DNA of 64,000 nucleotides, from contig NZ_KI912094.1 of the NCBI RefSeq assembly GCF_000517025.1, positions 364,707 to 428,706 on the forward strand, in the 5' to 3' direction. Below, piece after piece: positions 28,484 to 37,585 of this stretch. The notes beneath the pieces are model-generated. The model was not told the DNA's origin. It saw only the letters and a list, made by a program, of their open reading frames with translations, and did not search any database. Positions within the stretch are counted from its first letter, which is position 1. Every line of letters begins with the position of its first letter. This DNA comes from Halonatronum saccharophilum DSM 13868. Lineage in GTDB: Bacteria; Bacillota; Halanaerobiia; Halobacteroidales; Halobacteroidaceae. The position numbers and the translations under genes are program-made.

Positions 28484-29940
28484 TACATATCTCCCCTTCC
28501 ATAACCTTGGGAATGATCTATCTCACCTAAGTCTGGGGTAATACCTAAGACAGGTAACCCTGTCAACCTTTCAATATCATTTGCATCCTTAACTGTCGTA
28601 TCTAAAAATTCAATTAAAAAGATTATACCTACAGCTATAAAAATAGCTAAAACAAGAGCTATTGCCATATTCAACTTAATTCGTGGACTAATAGGATTCT
28701 CGTTAATTATAGCCTCATCAATTACAATCATATCTGAAGATTGCATCGCTCTTTGGATATTAATTTCTTCTCTACGCTCCATTAACATAGTATAAAGAGT
28801 TTCTGCTATCTTAGTTTCTCTTTGTAACCTAGCCAAATCCAGTTCACGCTTAGGTAAAACAGAAACCTTTCCTTCTAAAGAAGCCACTTCATCTTTATAA
28901 GCCTCTAATTTTACTTTAGAAGCAATTATTTTAGTTTGTAACTGAATAAAGTCAGCTTCTAAACTTCTATATAATGGGTTAACACTTTCAGTTCGAGAAC
29001 TGACAATCTCATTTACCTCTTCACCTATTCTACTTTCCAACTCTTTAATCTTAGTTCTAAGTTGTCTAACTTGCGGATGATTATCAGTATAATTCTCCAA
29101 AAGCCCTACCAATTCTATCTCCAAATCAGCCAATCTAGCCTTTGAACTTCTAATTATCGGATTCTCAGTAATATTCCTACTTGAGACTATTTGGGCATCC
29201 TTTCTCTCTAGATTATTCTCAACTTCAGCCAAACTAGCTTTAGCCTGCTTTAGCTCTACCTCTCCTTCAGCAATCCCCATCTCTAAATTAAATAAACGAT
29301 TTAAGGATGCTTCACCCTGCTTGCTAGGATAAATTACTCCATGCTCATCCTTATACTCTAAAAGTGAATTTTCTAACCTAATTAAATTATCTTCTACTTC
29401 AGTCAATTGATCATTAATAAAATCTGAAGCCCCAGTAAGATTAGCCTGATTTATTCTTTGATTCTCCCTTTGAAAGGTACTCACTAAAGTATTGGCTATC
29501 TCCTTGGCTATAACTGGATCTGGATAATCAGCTGTAATCGTTAAAAGATTAGTATCTCCACCACTACTTATGCTAACATTATTTCTTAAAGAGCTAGTTC
29601 TAATATATTCCCCACTCTCCTCATCTCTTAAATCTAATTTTTGGATTACACCATCTAATATTCTCCTGCTTTTTAAAATTTGAGTATAAGTAGCAGCTTT
29701 ATTAGATCTAGAACCAAACCCACCCATCATCCCATCAGTAAATAAAGCTTCCATACCGCCATCCTCTTCTATCATAACTAAGGTAGAAGATTGATAGATT
29801 CTAGTCATACGATTACTAAAAACAAAAGATACTATAAGGGCCAAAGCAGCAAAACCTATAATAATCCACTTCTTAGCCCATAATATATTAAAATATTCCC
29901 TTAAATCTATCTCTACAAAATCTTGGTTCATCTCTTCCAT
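28483..29940 (-). CDS. Polysaccharide chain-length determinant (Wzz/CapA family)
   Basis: 485 residues with membrane segments near 26-44 (WIIIGFAALALIVSFVFS) and 427-447 (MAIALVLAIFIAVGIIFLIEF) bracketing a long coiled-coil periplasmic part with the GNVR region (VLPKRELDLARLQRE). It lacks a fused kinase; the kinase is separate, as in Gram-positive systems. It regulates polymer length by activating CpsD. The C-terminal DVNDIERLTGLPVLG-like tail (DANDIERLTGLPVLGITPDL) contacts the kinase. The next gene upstream is the four-helix-bundle gene in the repeat element, so the promoter may lie there. Confidence 0.93.
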   Translation of the reverse strand: MEEMNQDFVEIDLREYFNILWAKKWIIIGFAALALIVSFVFSNRMTRIYQSSTLVMIEEDGGMEALFTDGMMGGFGSRSNKAATYTQILKSRRILDGVIQKLDLRDEESGEYIRTSSLRNNVSISSGGDTNLLTITADYPDPVIAKEIANTLVSTFQRENQRINQANLTGASDFINDQLTEVEDNLIRLENSLLEYKDEHGVIYPSKQGEASLNRLFNLEMGIAEGEVELKQAKASLAEVENNLERKDAQIVSSRNITENPIIRSSKARLADLEIELVGLLENYTDNHPQVRQLRTKIKELESRIGEEVNEIVSSRTESVNPLYRSLEADFIQLQTKIIASKVKLEAYKDEVASLEGKVSVLPKRELDLARLQRETKIAETLYTMLMERREEINIQRAMQSSDMIVIDEAIINENPISPRIKLNMAIALVLAIFIAVGIIFLIEFLDTTVKDANDIERLTGLPVLGITPDLGEIDHSQGYGRGDM

Positions 29941-29963
29941 ATCTATCCTCCCGACTTTATACT

Positions 29964-30493
29964 AGTTGAAAATTGATAGTTGATAATTAATAGTTAAAAC
30001 CAAATTGTTAATTATCACCTTTGCTGGTTTTTATTATAGCAACCAATATTCTAATTATTTCTCTTGCATCAGATAAAAGACTATCAACCTTATTATATTC
30101 TACAAGTTCTGCTGCTACTAATAATTCAAGCCAGTACTCTGTCTCAACAGCCTCCTTTAATGCAATCGATAACTTTGAAATAAAGTCTTTCTTACTCTGC
30201 CCTTCTAAACCTTCTCTAATATTGGCACCTACACTGGTTCCAGATTTTAATAATTGTTTACCTATAACATACTCTCTTCTTTCTTCTAAAAACTTATACA
30301 ATTTTACCACCTTAACAGAAAAATCAAACGCTTTAATATATACAATACTATCTTTTCTGCTCATAATAACCACCCTTTGATTTTAATATTAATTCTAGTG
30401 GTTATTATTACCAAACGTTCAACTTTTATTCTTCAACTATCAACTGATCTTCATACTCTTAAACTTTCAATTATCAATTATCCACTCTCAATT
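29964..30493. repeat. Heptad-repeat element carrying a four-helix-bundle gene
   Basis: The left arm at 29964-29998 (GTTGAAA, ATTGATA, GTTGATA, ATTAATA, GTTAAAA) and the inverted right arms at 30434-30449 (CAACTATCAACTGATC) and 30461-30493 (CAATTATCAATTATCC and on) enclose 430 bases. That interior is almost filled by the gene at 30008-30364. The right arm overlaps the stop codon of the polysaccharide export gene. The arms are of the same flavour as the gene-less elements at 10679, 39383 and 60100. Confidence 0.75.
30008..30364 (-). CDS. Four-helix-bundle protein (23S rRNA IVP / Avd-like)
   Basis: About 118 residues of the S23/IVP family: FDFSVKVVKLYKFLEERREY, the hallmark LLKSGTSVGANIREG, then KKDFISKLSIALKEAVETEY and WLELLVAAELV. 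Relatives are encoded in 23S rRNA intervening sequences, and the Avd subunit of diversity-generating retroelements has the same fold, but most free-standing copies have no assigned role. ATG 30364 is preferred to GTG 30373 because AAGGGTGG lies before it. No reverse transcriptase is nearby. It lies between Wza-like and Wzz genes but is unrelated to polysaccharide work and is bracketed by inverted heptad arrays, which suggests that it travels with them. Confidence 0.9.
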   Translation of the reverse strand: MSRKDSIVYIKAFDFSVKVVKLYKFLEERREYVIGKQLLKSGTSVGANIREGLEGQSKKDFISKLSIALKEAVETEYWLELLVAAELVEYNKVDSLLSDAREIIRILVAIIKTSKGDN

Positions 30494-31360
30494 TATTAGA
30501 TCATTTATTTCATTAATTCCACCAACAAAGAAGAATAAATTTCTCCAAAATGACATCCTTCTTGGGTTAAATCTAGACTTATTGATATAAAGAGTAGCAC
30601 CATCTTCTAAGTTTAAATTATCATCTCCACCCTTTAGAATATCTCTTAAATCTAAGCTTCTACTTTCTCCATTAAGAGTATATTCAATTTTATTAGAAGC
30701 CTCTGAGCTAACTCCTCCAGCTTTAGCAATTAAGTCCTTTATACTACTTCCTTCTTTTAAGTCATAACTACCTGAGCTTCTAATTTCACCTAAAATATTA
30801 ACTTCAATACTATTCTCACCTAAGTATAAGGTGTCTCCAGCTTTAAGAATCATATTATCTATATTATCATTACCTTCTAAGAGATCCTTAAGATTTAGAT
30901 TATAAGATTCTTCCTTACGATTTAACCTTAAATCTTCTAAGTTGGCACGATTTGTTGGCCCTCCAGCTAAAGAGATTAAATCCAAGACCCGATCTCCACC
31001 TCTTATCTCATAACTTCCTGGATTAGCTACCTCACCTAAAAGCCTTACTCTAACTCTTCTATACTCTTTTAAAGTTACATTGACATAAGACCTATCGATT
31101 TTGATATAATTAATCAACTCTTCCCATATTAAATCTGTAACTTGGCTAACCTTCAAGCCTTCAACCTCAACTTCACCTAAAAGCGGAAAATTAATCATTC
31201 CAGATGGATCAACCCTAACCTCTCTTTGCAGATCATTATGACCCCAGATAGATATGTAGATACGATCATCTACTTGTAACCTATAATCTGCTCCTTCTAC
31301 TGGAAGAGCAGCTCCTATAATAGTAAAAATAAAAATAAGTATAAGGACCGACTTCTTCAT
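30488..31360 (-). CDS. Polysaccharide export protein (Wza-like, SLBB domains)
   Basis: 290 residues. The signal peptide ends at about VEGA|DY. A Poly_export domain follows (YRLQVDDRIYISIWGHNDL, VRVDPSGMINFPLLGEVEV), then two SLBB domains (VRLLGEVANPGSYEIRGGD and VNILGEIRSSGSYDLKEG), each followed by a second half. There is no lipobox cysteine. The C-terminus (PRRMSFWRNLFFFVGGIN) is amphipathic and could insert in the outer membrane. With Wzz, CpsD and CpsB it forms a complete export and regulation module. Shorter than enteric Wza (about 380), as usual in diderm Firmicutes. Confidence 0.92.
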   Translation of the reverse strand: MKKSVLILIFIFTIIGAALPVEGADYRLQVDDRIYISIWGHNDLQREVRVDPSGMINFPLLGEVEVEGLKVSQVTDLIWEELINYIKIDRSYVNVTLKEYRRVRVRLLGEVANPGSYEIRGGDRVLDLISLAGGPTNRANLEDLRLNRKEESYNLNLKDLLEGNDNIDNMILKAGDTLYLGENSIEVNILGEIRSSGSYDLKEGSSIKDLIAKAGGVSSEASNKIEYTLNGESRSLDLRDILKGGDDNLNLEDGATLYINKSRFNPRRMSFWRNLFFFVGGINEINDLIN

Positions 31361-31577
31361 ATATAACCTCCTATTAGTTTTATCTATTAATATATATTTA
31401 ATTAATCTCTTTTTCTAATAACTTTTTAGCTATTATATATATAATTCAACACCCTTATCAATTTATCCTGCTCAAATATAACTTTAGAATACATTACCAA
31501 TTTAATTATTCCACCATTTAACATTATAACATAAAGGTAGGAAGATTTAAATTGCTATTAGCAATTCAAATTATTGA

Positions 31578-31715
31578 TTAAACTTCGAATATCTTCTTTT
31601 CAATATTATCAATCATCTTTTCTAATGAAAAATAATTTTGAGCTATTTCGCTTCTCATTATCAATCATATTCTTAGCTATATCATCTGAATTTTTATTTT
31701 CTACTAAACAACTTT
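31578..31715 (-). pseudogene. Remnant of a glycosyltransferase C-terminus
   Basis: In two adjacent minus-strand frames the sequence reads KNSDDIAKNMIDNEKRN and then AQNYFSLEKMIDNIEKKIFE followed by a stop at 31578. Both pieces look like the end of a GT4 glycosyltransferase (compare NSQDIADKILQMI in the intact GT4 of this window). The rest of the gene is absent and a frameshift separates the pieces. The remainder of the 31361-31797 gap shows no gene. Confidence 0.45.
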
Positions 31716-31797
31716 TTTCACTATTTATGAATTAGCTAGTATTAATAAAGACCAATAACCTGGCTGCTAATTAATTACTACTATTTAACTAGTATTC

Positions 31798-32988
31798 TTA
31801 GCCCTTAGCACCTTCAACTAAATTATTAATAATTACAACTGCTAAACCTAATATAAACCAAACAGATCTACCAGGTATAGACCGATAAAAATTAGATTCA
31901 AAAAACCCTAAGATTACAAAGACCCCTAAGAACACAGCAAAGGTAGATAATACAAATAACTTATAGTAATTCTCTTTTATCTTAGAATAATTAATGTATA
32001 AATACTTTAAAATAAAGTATATTAAATAAACAAAACCTGTAAAACCAATAATTCCTGTCTCAGCTAAGAAATTAAAAAAGTTATTATGAGCATGAGAAGT
32101 AACAGTAACATAAGGATCGTGATAATAATCTTCATAAACCTCTTTAAAATTACCTAAGCCAACACCATTAATTAGATGGTCTTGAAACATTTCTATAGCT
32201 CCTCGCCACAAATAAATTCGTTGTAAATTACTTCGATTATATTCTAAATTAGTAATACTCCTAATTCTACTCTGTATGGGTTCTGAAGCAAATGAAGCTA
32301 CTAATACAATAATAATCAAAAATATAGGTATCCATTTTTTATCATAAAACCAAAAGGAGAGCACAGAAGAACCTATTAAACCCAGCCAAGCTCCTCTAGT
32401 CTGATTATAAATAAGAGTTAAAGAGATAAGAACTAACAATATCCCATACTTAGCCTTATCTTTAAAACCATTACTACCCCATAATAAATAAATTAAAGTG
32501 AATAATGAATATATCAGCAATACTGCACCAAAATCAATGGCCATCCAGCCAGAATCAACCCGCCTCATACCCAACTTATAATGCTGCCAAAACAGAGCAT
32601 AAGAAGCAGATATAACTGTAGAAGCCAACCCAAGATTAAATAACTTTTTAACTGTATTTAAGTTGGAAATATTAGAAACTATTATATAATATAATATAAC
32701 AGGTAAAAGATAACTAGTTAACTCATCTATACTCTCTGTTAAATTATAACTACCAATGAATGATATCATAGCTGTTATCAAAAATATACTAATCGGTATA
32801 TTTAATGGATTGTTTTTAATTTCTGTTTCTTTAGTAATGGTCATCTTAATTAACCACCCTAATAATGCCAAACCAAATCCTATACTAGAACCAGCCATAG
32901 CCAGCGCTGAACTAAAAGCCATTAACCCCAAACCACCAATAATCAACTTATCTATATAATTAATGACTCCTTCTTTTTTCATAATCAT
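31798..32988 (-). CDS. O-antigen ligase / Wzy_C family membrane protein
   Basis: 396 residues with about 11-12 membrane segments. Landmarks are YNQTRGAWLGLIGSSVLSFW, the large external loop and TSHAHNNFFNFLAETGIIGF, the conserved histidine region of the WaaL/Wzy_C family. It either ligates O-polysaccharide to lipid A-core (WaaL) or polymerises repeat units (Wzy); sequence alone does not separate these. Position next to the core kinases favours a ligase. It acts at the periplasmic face of the inner membrane. No intact flippase is seen in the window. Confidence 0.85.
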   Translation of the reverse strand: MIMKKEGVINYIDKLIIGGLGLMAFSSALAMAGSSIGFGLALLGWLIKMTITKETEIKNNPLNIPISIFLITAMISFIGSYNLTESIDELTSYLLPVILYYIIVSNISNLNTVKKLFNLGLASTVISASYALFWQHYKLGMRRVDSGWMAIDFGAVLLIYSLFTLIYLLWGSNGFKDKAKYGILLVLISLTLIYNQTRGAWLGLIGSSVLSFWFYDKKWIPIFLIIIVLVASFASEPIQSRIRSITNLEYNRSNLQRIYLWRGAIEMFQDHLINGVGLGNFKEVYEDYYHDPYVTVTSHAHNNFFNFLAETGIIGFTGFVYLIYFILKYLYINYSKIKENYYKLFVLSTFAVFLGVFVILGFFESNFYRSIPGRSVWFILGLAVVIINNLVEGAKG

Positions 32989-33012
32989 CTCCTTATTATT
33001 TGATTTATTATC

Positions 33013-33876
33013 TTATTTTTTATTATAAATAGAACTCAAAATATTATCTTTATTGATTCGATAAATTTTATTATTTTTAGTTAATCTTTTAATTGTTAAA
33101 TGATTAATTCTATCTATAAATTCAGACTTTTTAATTTTTGTATGATAGTGCTTGAATAATTTTTTTACAAACAAAATTCTTTCTTGAGCTGTTAATGATT
33201 TGGCATCAGTCTGATGAAAGTTAGATAAAGATCGATCATAAAACCTAACTAATGATTCTAATACTACTCTTTTAACCGATATTGGAATCCAATAAATATT
33301 ATCTACATCAATTAAAACAATTTTATTACTATTAAGATTAATCATAAAATTTTGCAAGCCTGGATCTTGATGGGAAAAATTATTGCCAAGCAACTTTCCC
33401 CAGATCTGACCTAGTCCTTTGACAATATTTCTTCTTTCTTTCAAGTTATAATCTTTATTTTTTATATAATCAAATAAACTAATGCCTTCAAACTCCTTAG
33501 TAACAAAAATACTATCAGTAATAAATAAATTTTGTTTATATGTTAAAGATAATACTGGTTCAATCACTGGAATATTAGCTGACTTTAATCTAAGTATAGT
33601 CTTAAAATGTCTGATTGCTTCTACAGGTCTAAACAAATTTTTAATGACTTTTTTAGTTCTTCTATGCGCATAATATTTTAAATAATAAGCTTGCTTATCA
33701 AACTTAAATCTATAAACCTTTCCTTTTTTATCATCCTTAACTAATTTAAATCTATGAGCATTAGTTCTATCTTCAAACCAAATATACTCAATAATCTCTT
33801 GGGCTAAATCTTTTTGATAATTATTTTTATAATAAATTTTAATTTTGGAATTATAATTCTCTTGTTCTAAACCCAC
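33013..33876 (-). CDS. WaaP/Kdo-kinase family protein, copy 1
   Basis: A 287-residue protein-kinase-like fold. A probable nucleotide-binding lysine is in FKFDKQAYYLKYY. The catalytic loop is SHQDPGLQNFMI (D in HxD, N downstream) and the metal motif is VLIDVDNIY, an IDxDN variant of DFG. LPS kinases of this family phosphorylate Kdo or heptose of the inner core, adding charge that stabilises the outer membrane. It is clearly paralogous to the next gene (shared IKNLFRPxEAIR and ALTYKxNxFxxDSIFVT blocks). Low GC even for this window. Confidence 0.8.
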   Translation of the reverse strand: MGLEQENYNSKIKIYYKNNYQKDLAQEIIEYIWFEDRTNAHRFKLVKDDKKGKVYRFKFDKQAYYLKYYAHRRTKKVIKNLFRPVEAIRHFKTILRLKSANIPVIEPVLSLTYKQNLFITDSIFVTKEFEGISLFDYIKNKDYNLKERRNIVKGLGQIWGKLLGNNFSHQDPGLQNFMINLNSNKIVLIDVDNIYWIPISVKRVVLESLVRFYDRSLSNFHQTDAKSLTAQERILFVKKLFKHYHTKIKKSEFIDRINHLTIKRLTKNNKIYRINKDNILSSIYNKK

Positions 33877-33911
33877 TATAATATGATCCTTTCCTGTGCA
33901 ATAATAATAAT

Positions 33912-34787
33912 CTATTTATCTTTTAATTCTTTATATGTTTGATTTAAAATTTTATCATTAAAAATCCACTCTCTCTTCTCCCATTTAAGTAACTTTTTCA
34001 CTGTCTTTAAATTAATATAATTCATAATTTCTTGAAACTTCTCACCTTTATTATACTTATTTACAACCTGCTTAAAGAAATGAATCCTATCCCTATAACC
34101 CAACTCTGTAATTTCAGGTTCATTTAAGGCAGAATATATATGAGCATTAAATTTAATCAAAGCCTTTAAAACTCTCTTCCAAGTAAAAAAAGGAAAGCTT
34201 TTAATGTTATCTACATCTACTAAAGATAACTTAATATCATTTTCTTTAAAAGCAATTAAAACATTTGCTAAGCTAGGATCTCCATGATAAAAATTGTTGT
34301 TAAGCAATTGAAACCATAATTCTCCTACTCTTTTAAATTGCTTTCTTATTTCTTTATCAGTATACTCATTTTCTATCAAGTTCTGCTTGAAATCTATTCC
34401 ATCAGCCTCTTCTGTTACAAAGATACTGTCATATGTGAAAAAATTATGTTTATAAGTTAAAGCTAGAATAGGCTTAACTACAGGAATATCATTCATTAAT
34501 AATTTATTTGAAGTGATAAAACTTCGTATAGCTTCTTCAGGCCTAAATAAATTCTTTATTCTTTTACTCAACTTTCTATATGAATATTTCTTTAAATAAT
34601 AAACTTTACCCTTAAAATCTAACTTAAAGACTTGACGGTTCTTTTCATCCTTTATAAGATGAAACCCACCTTGAGAATGACAATCACTATTAAAACATTC
34701 TATGACTTTTTGATATAGCTTCTTATTAAGATTATCTTGGTAATAAACCTTAATCTTATGATCAAAAGCTTCTTTTTTTAATGACAT
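33912..34787 (-). CDS. WaaP/Kdo-kinase family protein, copy 2
   Basis: 291 residues, paralogue of the neighbour at 33013. Catalytic loop YHGDPSLANVLIAF and metal motif LSLVDVDNIK are intact. The same RIKNLFRPEEAIR and YKHNFFTYDSIFVTEEADG blocks occur, so the pair comes from a tandem duplication. It should be a cytoplasmic, membrane-associated sugar kinase of LPS core. The 35-base gap to copy 1 indicates one transcript. Confidence 0.8.
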   Translation of the reverse strand: MSLKKEAFDHKIKVYYQDNLNKKLYQKVIECFNSDCHSQGGFHLIKDEKNRQVFKLDFKGKVYYLKKYSYRKLSKRIKNLFRPEEAIRSFITSNKLLMNDIPVVKPILALTYKHNFFTYDSIFVTEEADGIDFKQNLIENEYTDKEIRKQFKRVGELWFQLLNNNFYHGDPSLANVLIAFKENDIKLSLVDVDNIKSFPFFTWKRVLKALIKFNAHIYSALNEPEITELGYRDRIHFFKQVVNKYNKGEKFQEIMNYINLKTVKKLLKWEKREWIFNDKILNQTYKELKDK

Positions 34788-34835
34788 AAAAATAAAACCA
34801 CCTTTTGACTTATTAAATTTTCCTCATATCAACAA

Positions 34836-35666
34836 CTATATAAATTTTTTAATCTTCTTTCTAATTCTTCTAATCTTCTTTCTTCTTGCTCTACTCTTTC
34901 TCATTAACTCTAACCACTTTTTACTATTTTGAGGTTCATAATTATTAATAAAGATTTCTTCTTCTGTAGCAGTTAATTTAAATCTAGCTAAATCCTTCAT
35001 CCTAGCCTTGCGACTTAATTTTTTCTTAATCCGACCTCGATTCAAATCGATATAATAAAACTCTGGATTATCTATATTCTTAACCAAGATATTCCCAGCA
35101 TGAAGATCATAATGAACGACTCCTGCATCATGCATTTTCCTTATATCTTGAGCAATCTGTGGTAAAAATTCTTTAACCTTTTCCCTTAAGGGGTGACCAT
35201 CATCCTTTACAATATCTAATAAATTATAATTATAATCTACATACTCACAAATAAAGTAACTATATAATATTTTCTTATACTTATCTCTCTTTTCAATTAC
35301 TGCAATTGGCTTTGGCGTATTAATACCAATCTTCTCTAAGGCCATAGCCAACTTCAATGAACGTATTGCTTTAGACTTTAGGAATCTAAATCGCAATTGA
35401 TCATATTTTCGAGTTAACTTAAACTTCTTAATTACTACATCTTGCTTAATACCTAAGTTTTCATCTACTGGAATACGAACTAATAGATTACGTTTGTCAT
35501 AAATAATATCTCCTGAAGCTATTTGATTAGGAATAGACTCTATATACTCTTGAAATTGATTACTCTTCCACTGATCAGCTATCCACAGCAATTGATTATC
35601 TGCTGTAATATTCTGATTAATCTTATCTACACCTCTACTCACCTCTTGTAATTTAATATCTACCAT
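34836..35666 (-). CDS. WaaP/KdkA-type LPS kinase, divergent third copy
   Basis: 276 residues. The N-lobe has LVRIPVDENLGIKQDVVIKK with the candidate ATP lysine, then YSYFICEYVDYNYNLLDIVK. The catalytic loop is VVHYDLHAGNILVKN and the metal motif is FYYIDLNRGRIKK, closer to classical LPS kinases than the other two copies. The C-terminus is extremely basic (about residues 255-276, SRARRKKIRRIRKKIKKFI), suited to binding acidic lipid headgroups. It starts one base before the GT4 stop region, so it is coupled to that gene. Confidence 0.85.
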   Translation of the reverse strand: MVDIKLQEVSRGVDKINQNITADNQLLWIADQWKSNQFQEYIESIPNQIASGDIIYDKRNLLVRIPVDENLGIKQDVVIKKFKLTRKYDQLRFRFLKSKAIRSLKLAMALEKIGINTPKPIAVIEKRDKYKKILYSYFICEYVDYNYNLLDIVKDDGHPLREKVKEFLPQIAQDIRKMHDAGVVHYDLHAGNILVKNIDNPEFYYIDLNRGRIKKKLSRKARMKDLARFKLTATEEEIFINNYEPQNSKKWLELMRKSRARRKKIRRIRKKIKKFI

Positions 35667-35667
35667 C

Positions 35668-36771
35668 TTATCTCTCCTTAAAGTATATTCTTTCTAGTTG
35701 ATCTACCTTATCTGTAAATATAAAGTTATCTCTTACTACTTCTCTTCCTTTTTGTCCCATTTGCCTTTTTTGATCATTTCTTATCATTTGCAAAATCTTA
35801 TCTGCTATATCTTGAGAATTCTTAGCTTCAGCCAAATAACCTGTCTGCCCATCAACCATAATCTCAGCTATATTGCTCACATCAGTACTAACTACCGGTT
35901 TAGCAACGGCCATCGCCTCTGCAATCACAAAACCAAAGCCTTCCCACAATGCAGTATGTACTAAAAAATCAATCTGGTCCATCAAACTATAAACATCAGT
36001 TCTAAAACCAGTAAAAATAATATAATCCTCTAAACCTAACTCTCTTACTTGTGCTTTTATTTTAATTTCTAATTCTCCCTTACCTACCAACAACACTTTA
36101 AAATTATCAACCTTTTCTCTTAGTAAATCAATGGCCTTAACTAAATATTGATGACCTTTTTGCCGACTTAACCTTCCTACATTAGCCATTAAAACCTCAT
36201 CTTCACCTATACCAAACTCTTTTCTAATATTAGTACCTAACTTAACACTATTAATCTGTTCTAATTTTATCCCGTTATAAATAATCTCTATCTTATTCTC
36301 ATCTAACCACTGGGAAGTATTTCTTAAAATTGTCTCTTTAGTAGCTTTAGAATTAGCAATTATATGAGTTACACAACCTCCTAATAAAAACTTTGTATAA
36401 AATCTATCTTTAATTGGAATTGCACTACCACGCCGATAAATTATTTGTTCTACACCTGCTAACCTTCCTGCAATAGCACCAAATTTAAGGTCTTGAGATA
36501 AATTTAAAAATAAAACCTCTATATTCTCTCTCTTTAAATAATTAACAAAAGAAAAAAGTTTTATAGGATTAAGTAAAGAAGCACTCCCCTTTATCGGCAC
36601 TACCTTAGCCTCTATTCCAGATTTTTGAGCTCGCTTATAAAGCTCACTCTCTTCTACACTACCAACTATAACTTTATAACCTCTCTTATCTAACTCCTTT
36701 GCTGTTTCAAAGGTCCATTTCTCTCCTCCGCCCCAAGCTACACAGGTATTTAAGAAAAATATTTTTTTCAT
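35668..36771 (-). CDS. Glycosyltransferase family 4
   Basis: 367 residues with the two-domain GT-B fold. The N-terminal acceptor domain has WGGGEKWTFETAKELDKRGY. The C-terminal donor domain has VGRLSRQKGHQYLVKAIDLL, VGKGELEIKI and the nucleotide-sugar motif ALWEGFGFVIAEAMAVAKPVV (the EGFGxxxxEA signature). It adds a sugar to LPS core or an O-unit in the cytoplasm. The exact donor cannot be told. Part of a tight run of LPS genes on the minus strand. Confidence 0.9.
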   Translation of the reverse strand: MKKIFFLNTCVAWGGGEKWTFETAKELDKRGYKVIVGSVEESELYKRAQKSGIEAKVVPIKGSASLLNPIKLFSFVNYLKRENIEVLFLNLSQDLKFGAIAGRLAGVEQIIYRRGSAIPIKDRFYTKFLLGGCVTHIIANSKATKETILRNTSQWLDENKIEIIYNGIKLEQINSVKLGTNIRKEFGIGEDEVLMANVGRLSRQKGHQYLVKAIDLLREKVDNFKVLLVGKGELEIKIKAQVRELGLEDYIIFTGFRTDVYSLMDQIDFLVHTALWEGFGFVIAEAMAVAKPVVSTDVSNIAEIMVDGQTGYLAEAKNSQDIADKILQMIRNDQKRQMGQKGREVVRDNFIFTDKVDQLERIYFKER

Positions 36772-36815
36772 CTTATTTAATCTACCCCTTCTACTCTTAT
36801 TTTAGTTCTTAATTT

Positions 36816-37574
36816 TTATTTATTATTCTTCTCCCAAAGCTTTATATATTTTAAGAACTGATAGTAAGAAGATAGAACTGATAATATAAACCCTTGCTTC
36901 CCAAGCAAAAATCCCTTTTTAAAGATAAACTTCTTGATAAACTCCAATAAAGGTCTAAAAATTATATAAGCTATCCCCTTCTTCTTACCCTTTAAATACT
37001 TTTCATTAGCATCTAAAGTAGTATAATGATTGATTTTATTAAGGTAGTGGGCCAAATCCCTATAAGTGTAATGAATCAAGGAATTTTGCAAATCTATAAT
37101 ATTCCTCTTAAGATTTGGGCTCTCATGCACCTTCCCACTATAACGAATATGAGATTTAAATAAACGCAGAGTATGATCAGGATACCATCCACAGTATTTA
37201 ATCCATTTACCTAAAAAAAAGTTCTTCCTTGGAACTCTATATCCATCCCCTTTAGCTTCTTTAAGTACAGAATTTATCTCCTCTTTAAGGACTGAAGTTA
37301 TCCGTTCATCTGCATCAACTACAAGAACCCAATCTGATTCTATTCTATCTAGCCCATAATTTCTCTGACTAGCAAAGTCATCAAAGCTTCTCTGATAAAC
37401 CTTATCCGTATATTCTTTTGCAAGCTCTAAAGTCCTATCCTTACTATAAGAGTCAACTAGGACTATCTCATCAGCCCATTTAACACTCTCCAGGCACTCT
37501 TTAATATTCTCCTCTTCATTATATGTAAGAAGCAAAACTCCTAATGTCACTATTCGCTCCCCCTTTTTTATCAA
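36816..37574 (-). CDS. Glycosyltransferase family 2 (WaaE/KdtX-like)
   Basis: 252 residues. The GT-A domain starts with LLLTYNEEENIKECLESVKW and has the metal-binding VVDADERI. The later FFLGKWIKYCGWYPDHTLRL and KVHESPNLK are typical of the WaaE/LpsC beta-1,4-glucosyltransferase group that acts on LPS inner-core heptose. A C-terminal amphipathic or membrane region (FIFKKGFLLGKQGFILSVL) would bind the inner membrane. Next to the ParB-like gene (12-base gap). Confidence 0.9.
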   Translation of the reverse strand: MIKKGERIVTLGVLLLTYNEEENIKECLESVKWADEIVLVDSYSKDRTLELAKEYTDKVYQRSFDDFASQRNYGLDRIESDWVLVVDADERITSVLKEEINSVLKEAKGDGYRVPRKNFFLGKWIKYCGWYPDHTLRLFKSHIRYSGKVHESPNLKRNIIDLQNSLIHYTYRDLAHYLNKINHYTTLDANEKYLKGKKKGIAYIIFRPLLEFIKKFIFKKGFLLGKQGFILSVLSSYYQFLKYIKLWEKNNK

Positions 37575-37585
37575 TAAATAACAAC

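Noticed and set aside
30021-30380. 119-codon plus-strand frame opposite the four-helix-bundle gene
   Set aside because: It mirrors the minus-strand gene, has no ribosome site and no protein-family features; the minus-strand product matches a known family.
29964-30493. Four-helix-bundle gene as Avd of a diversity-generating retroelement or a retron part
   Set aside because: No reverse transcriptase, template/variable repeat pair or 23S rRNA is visible in the window.
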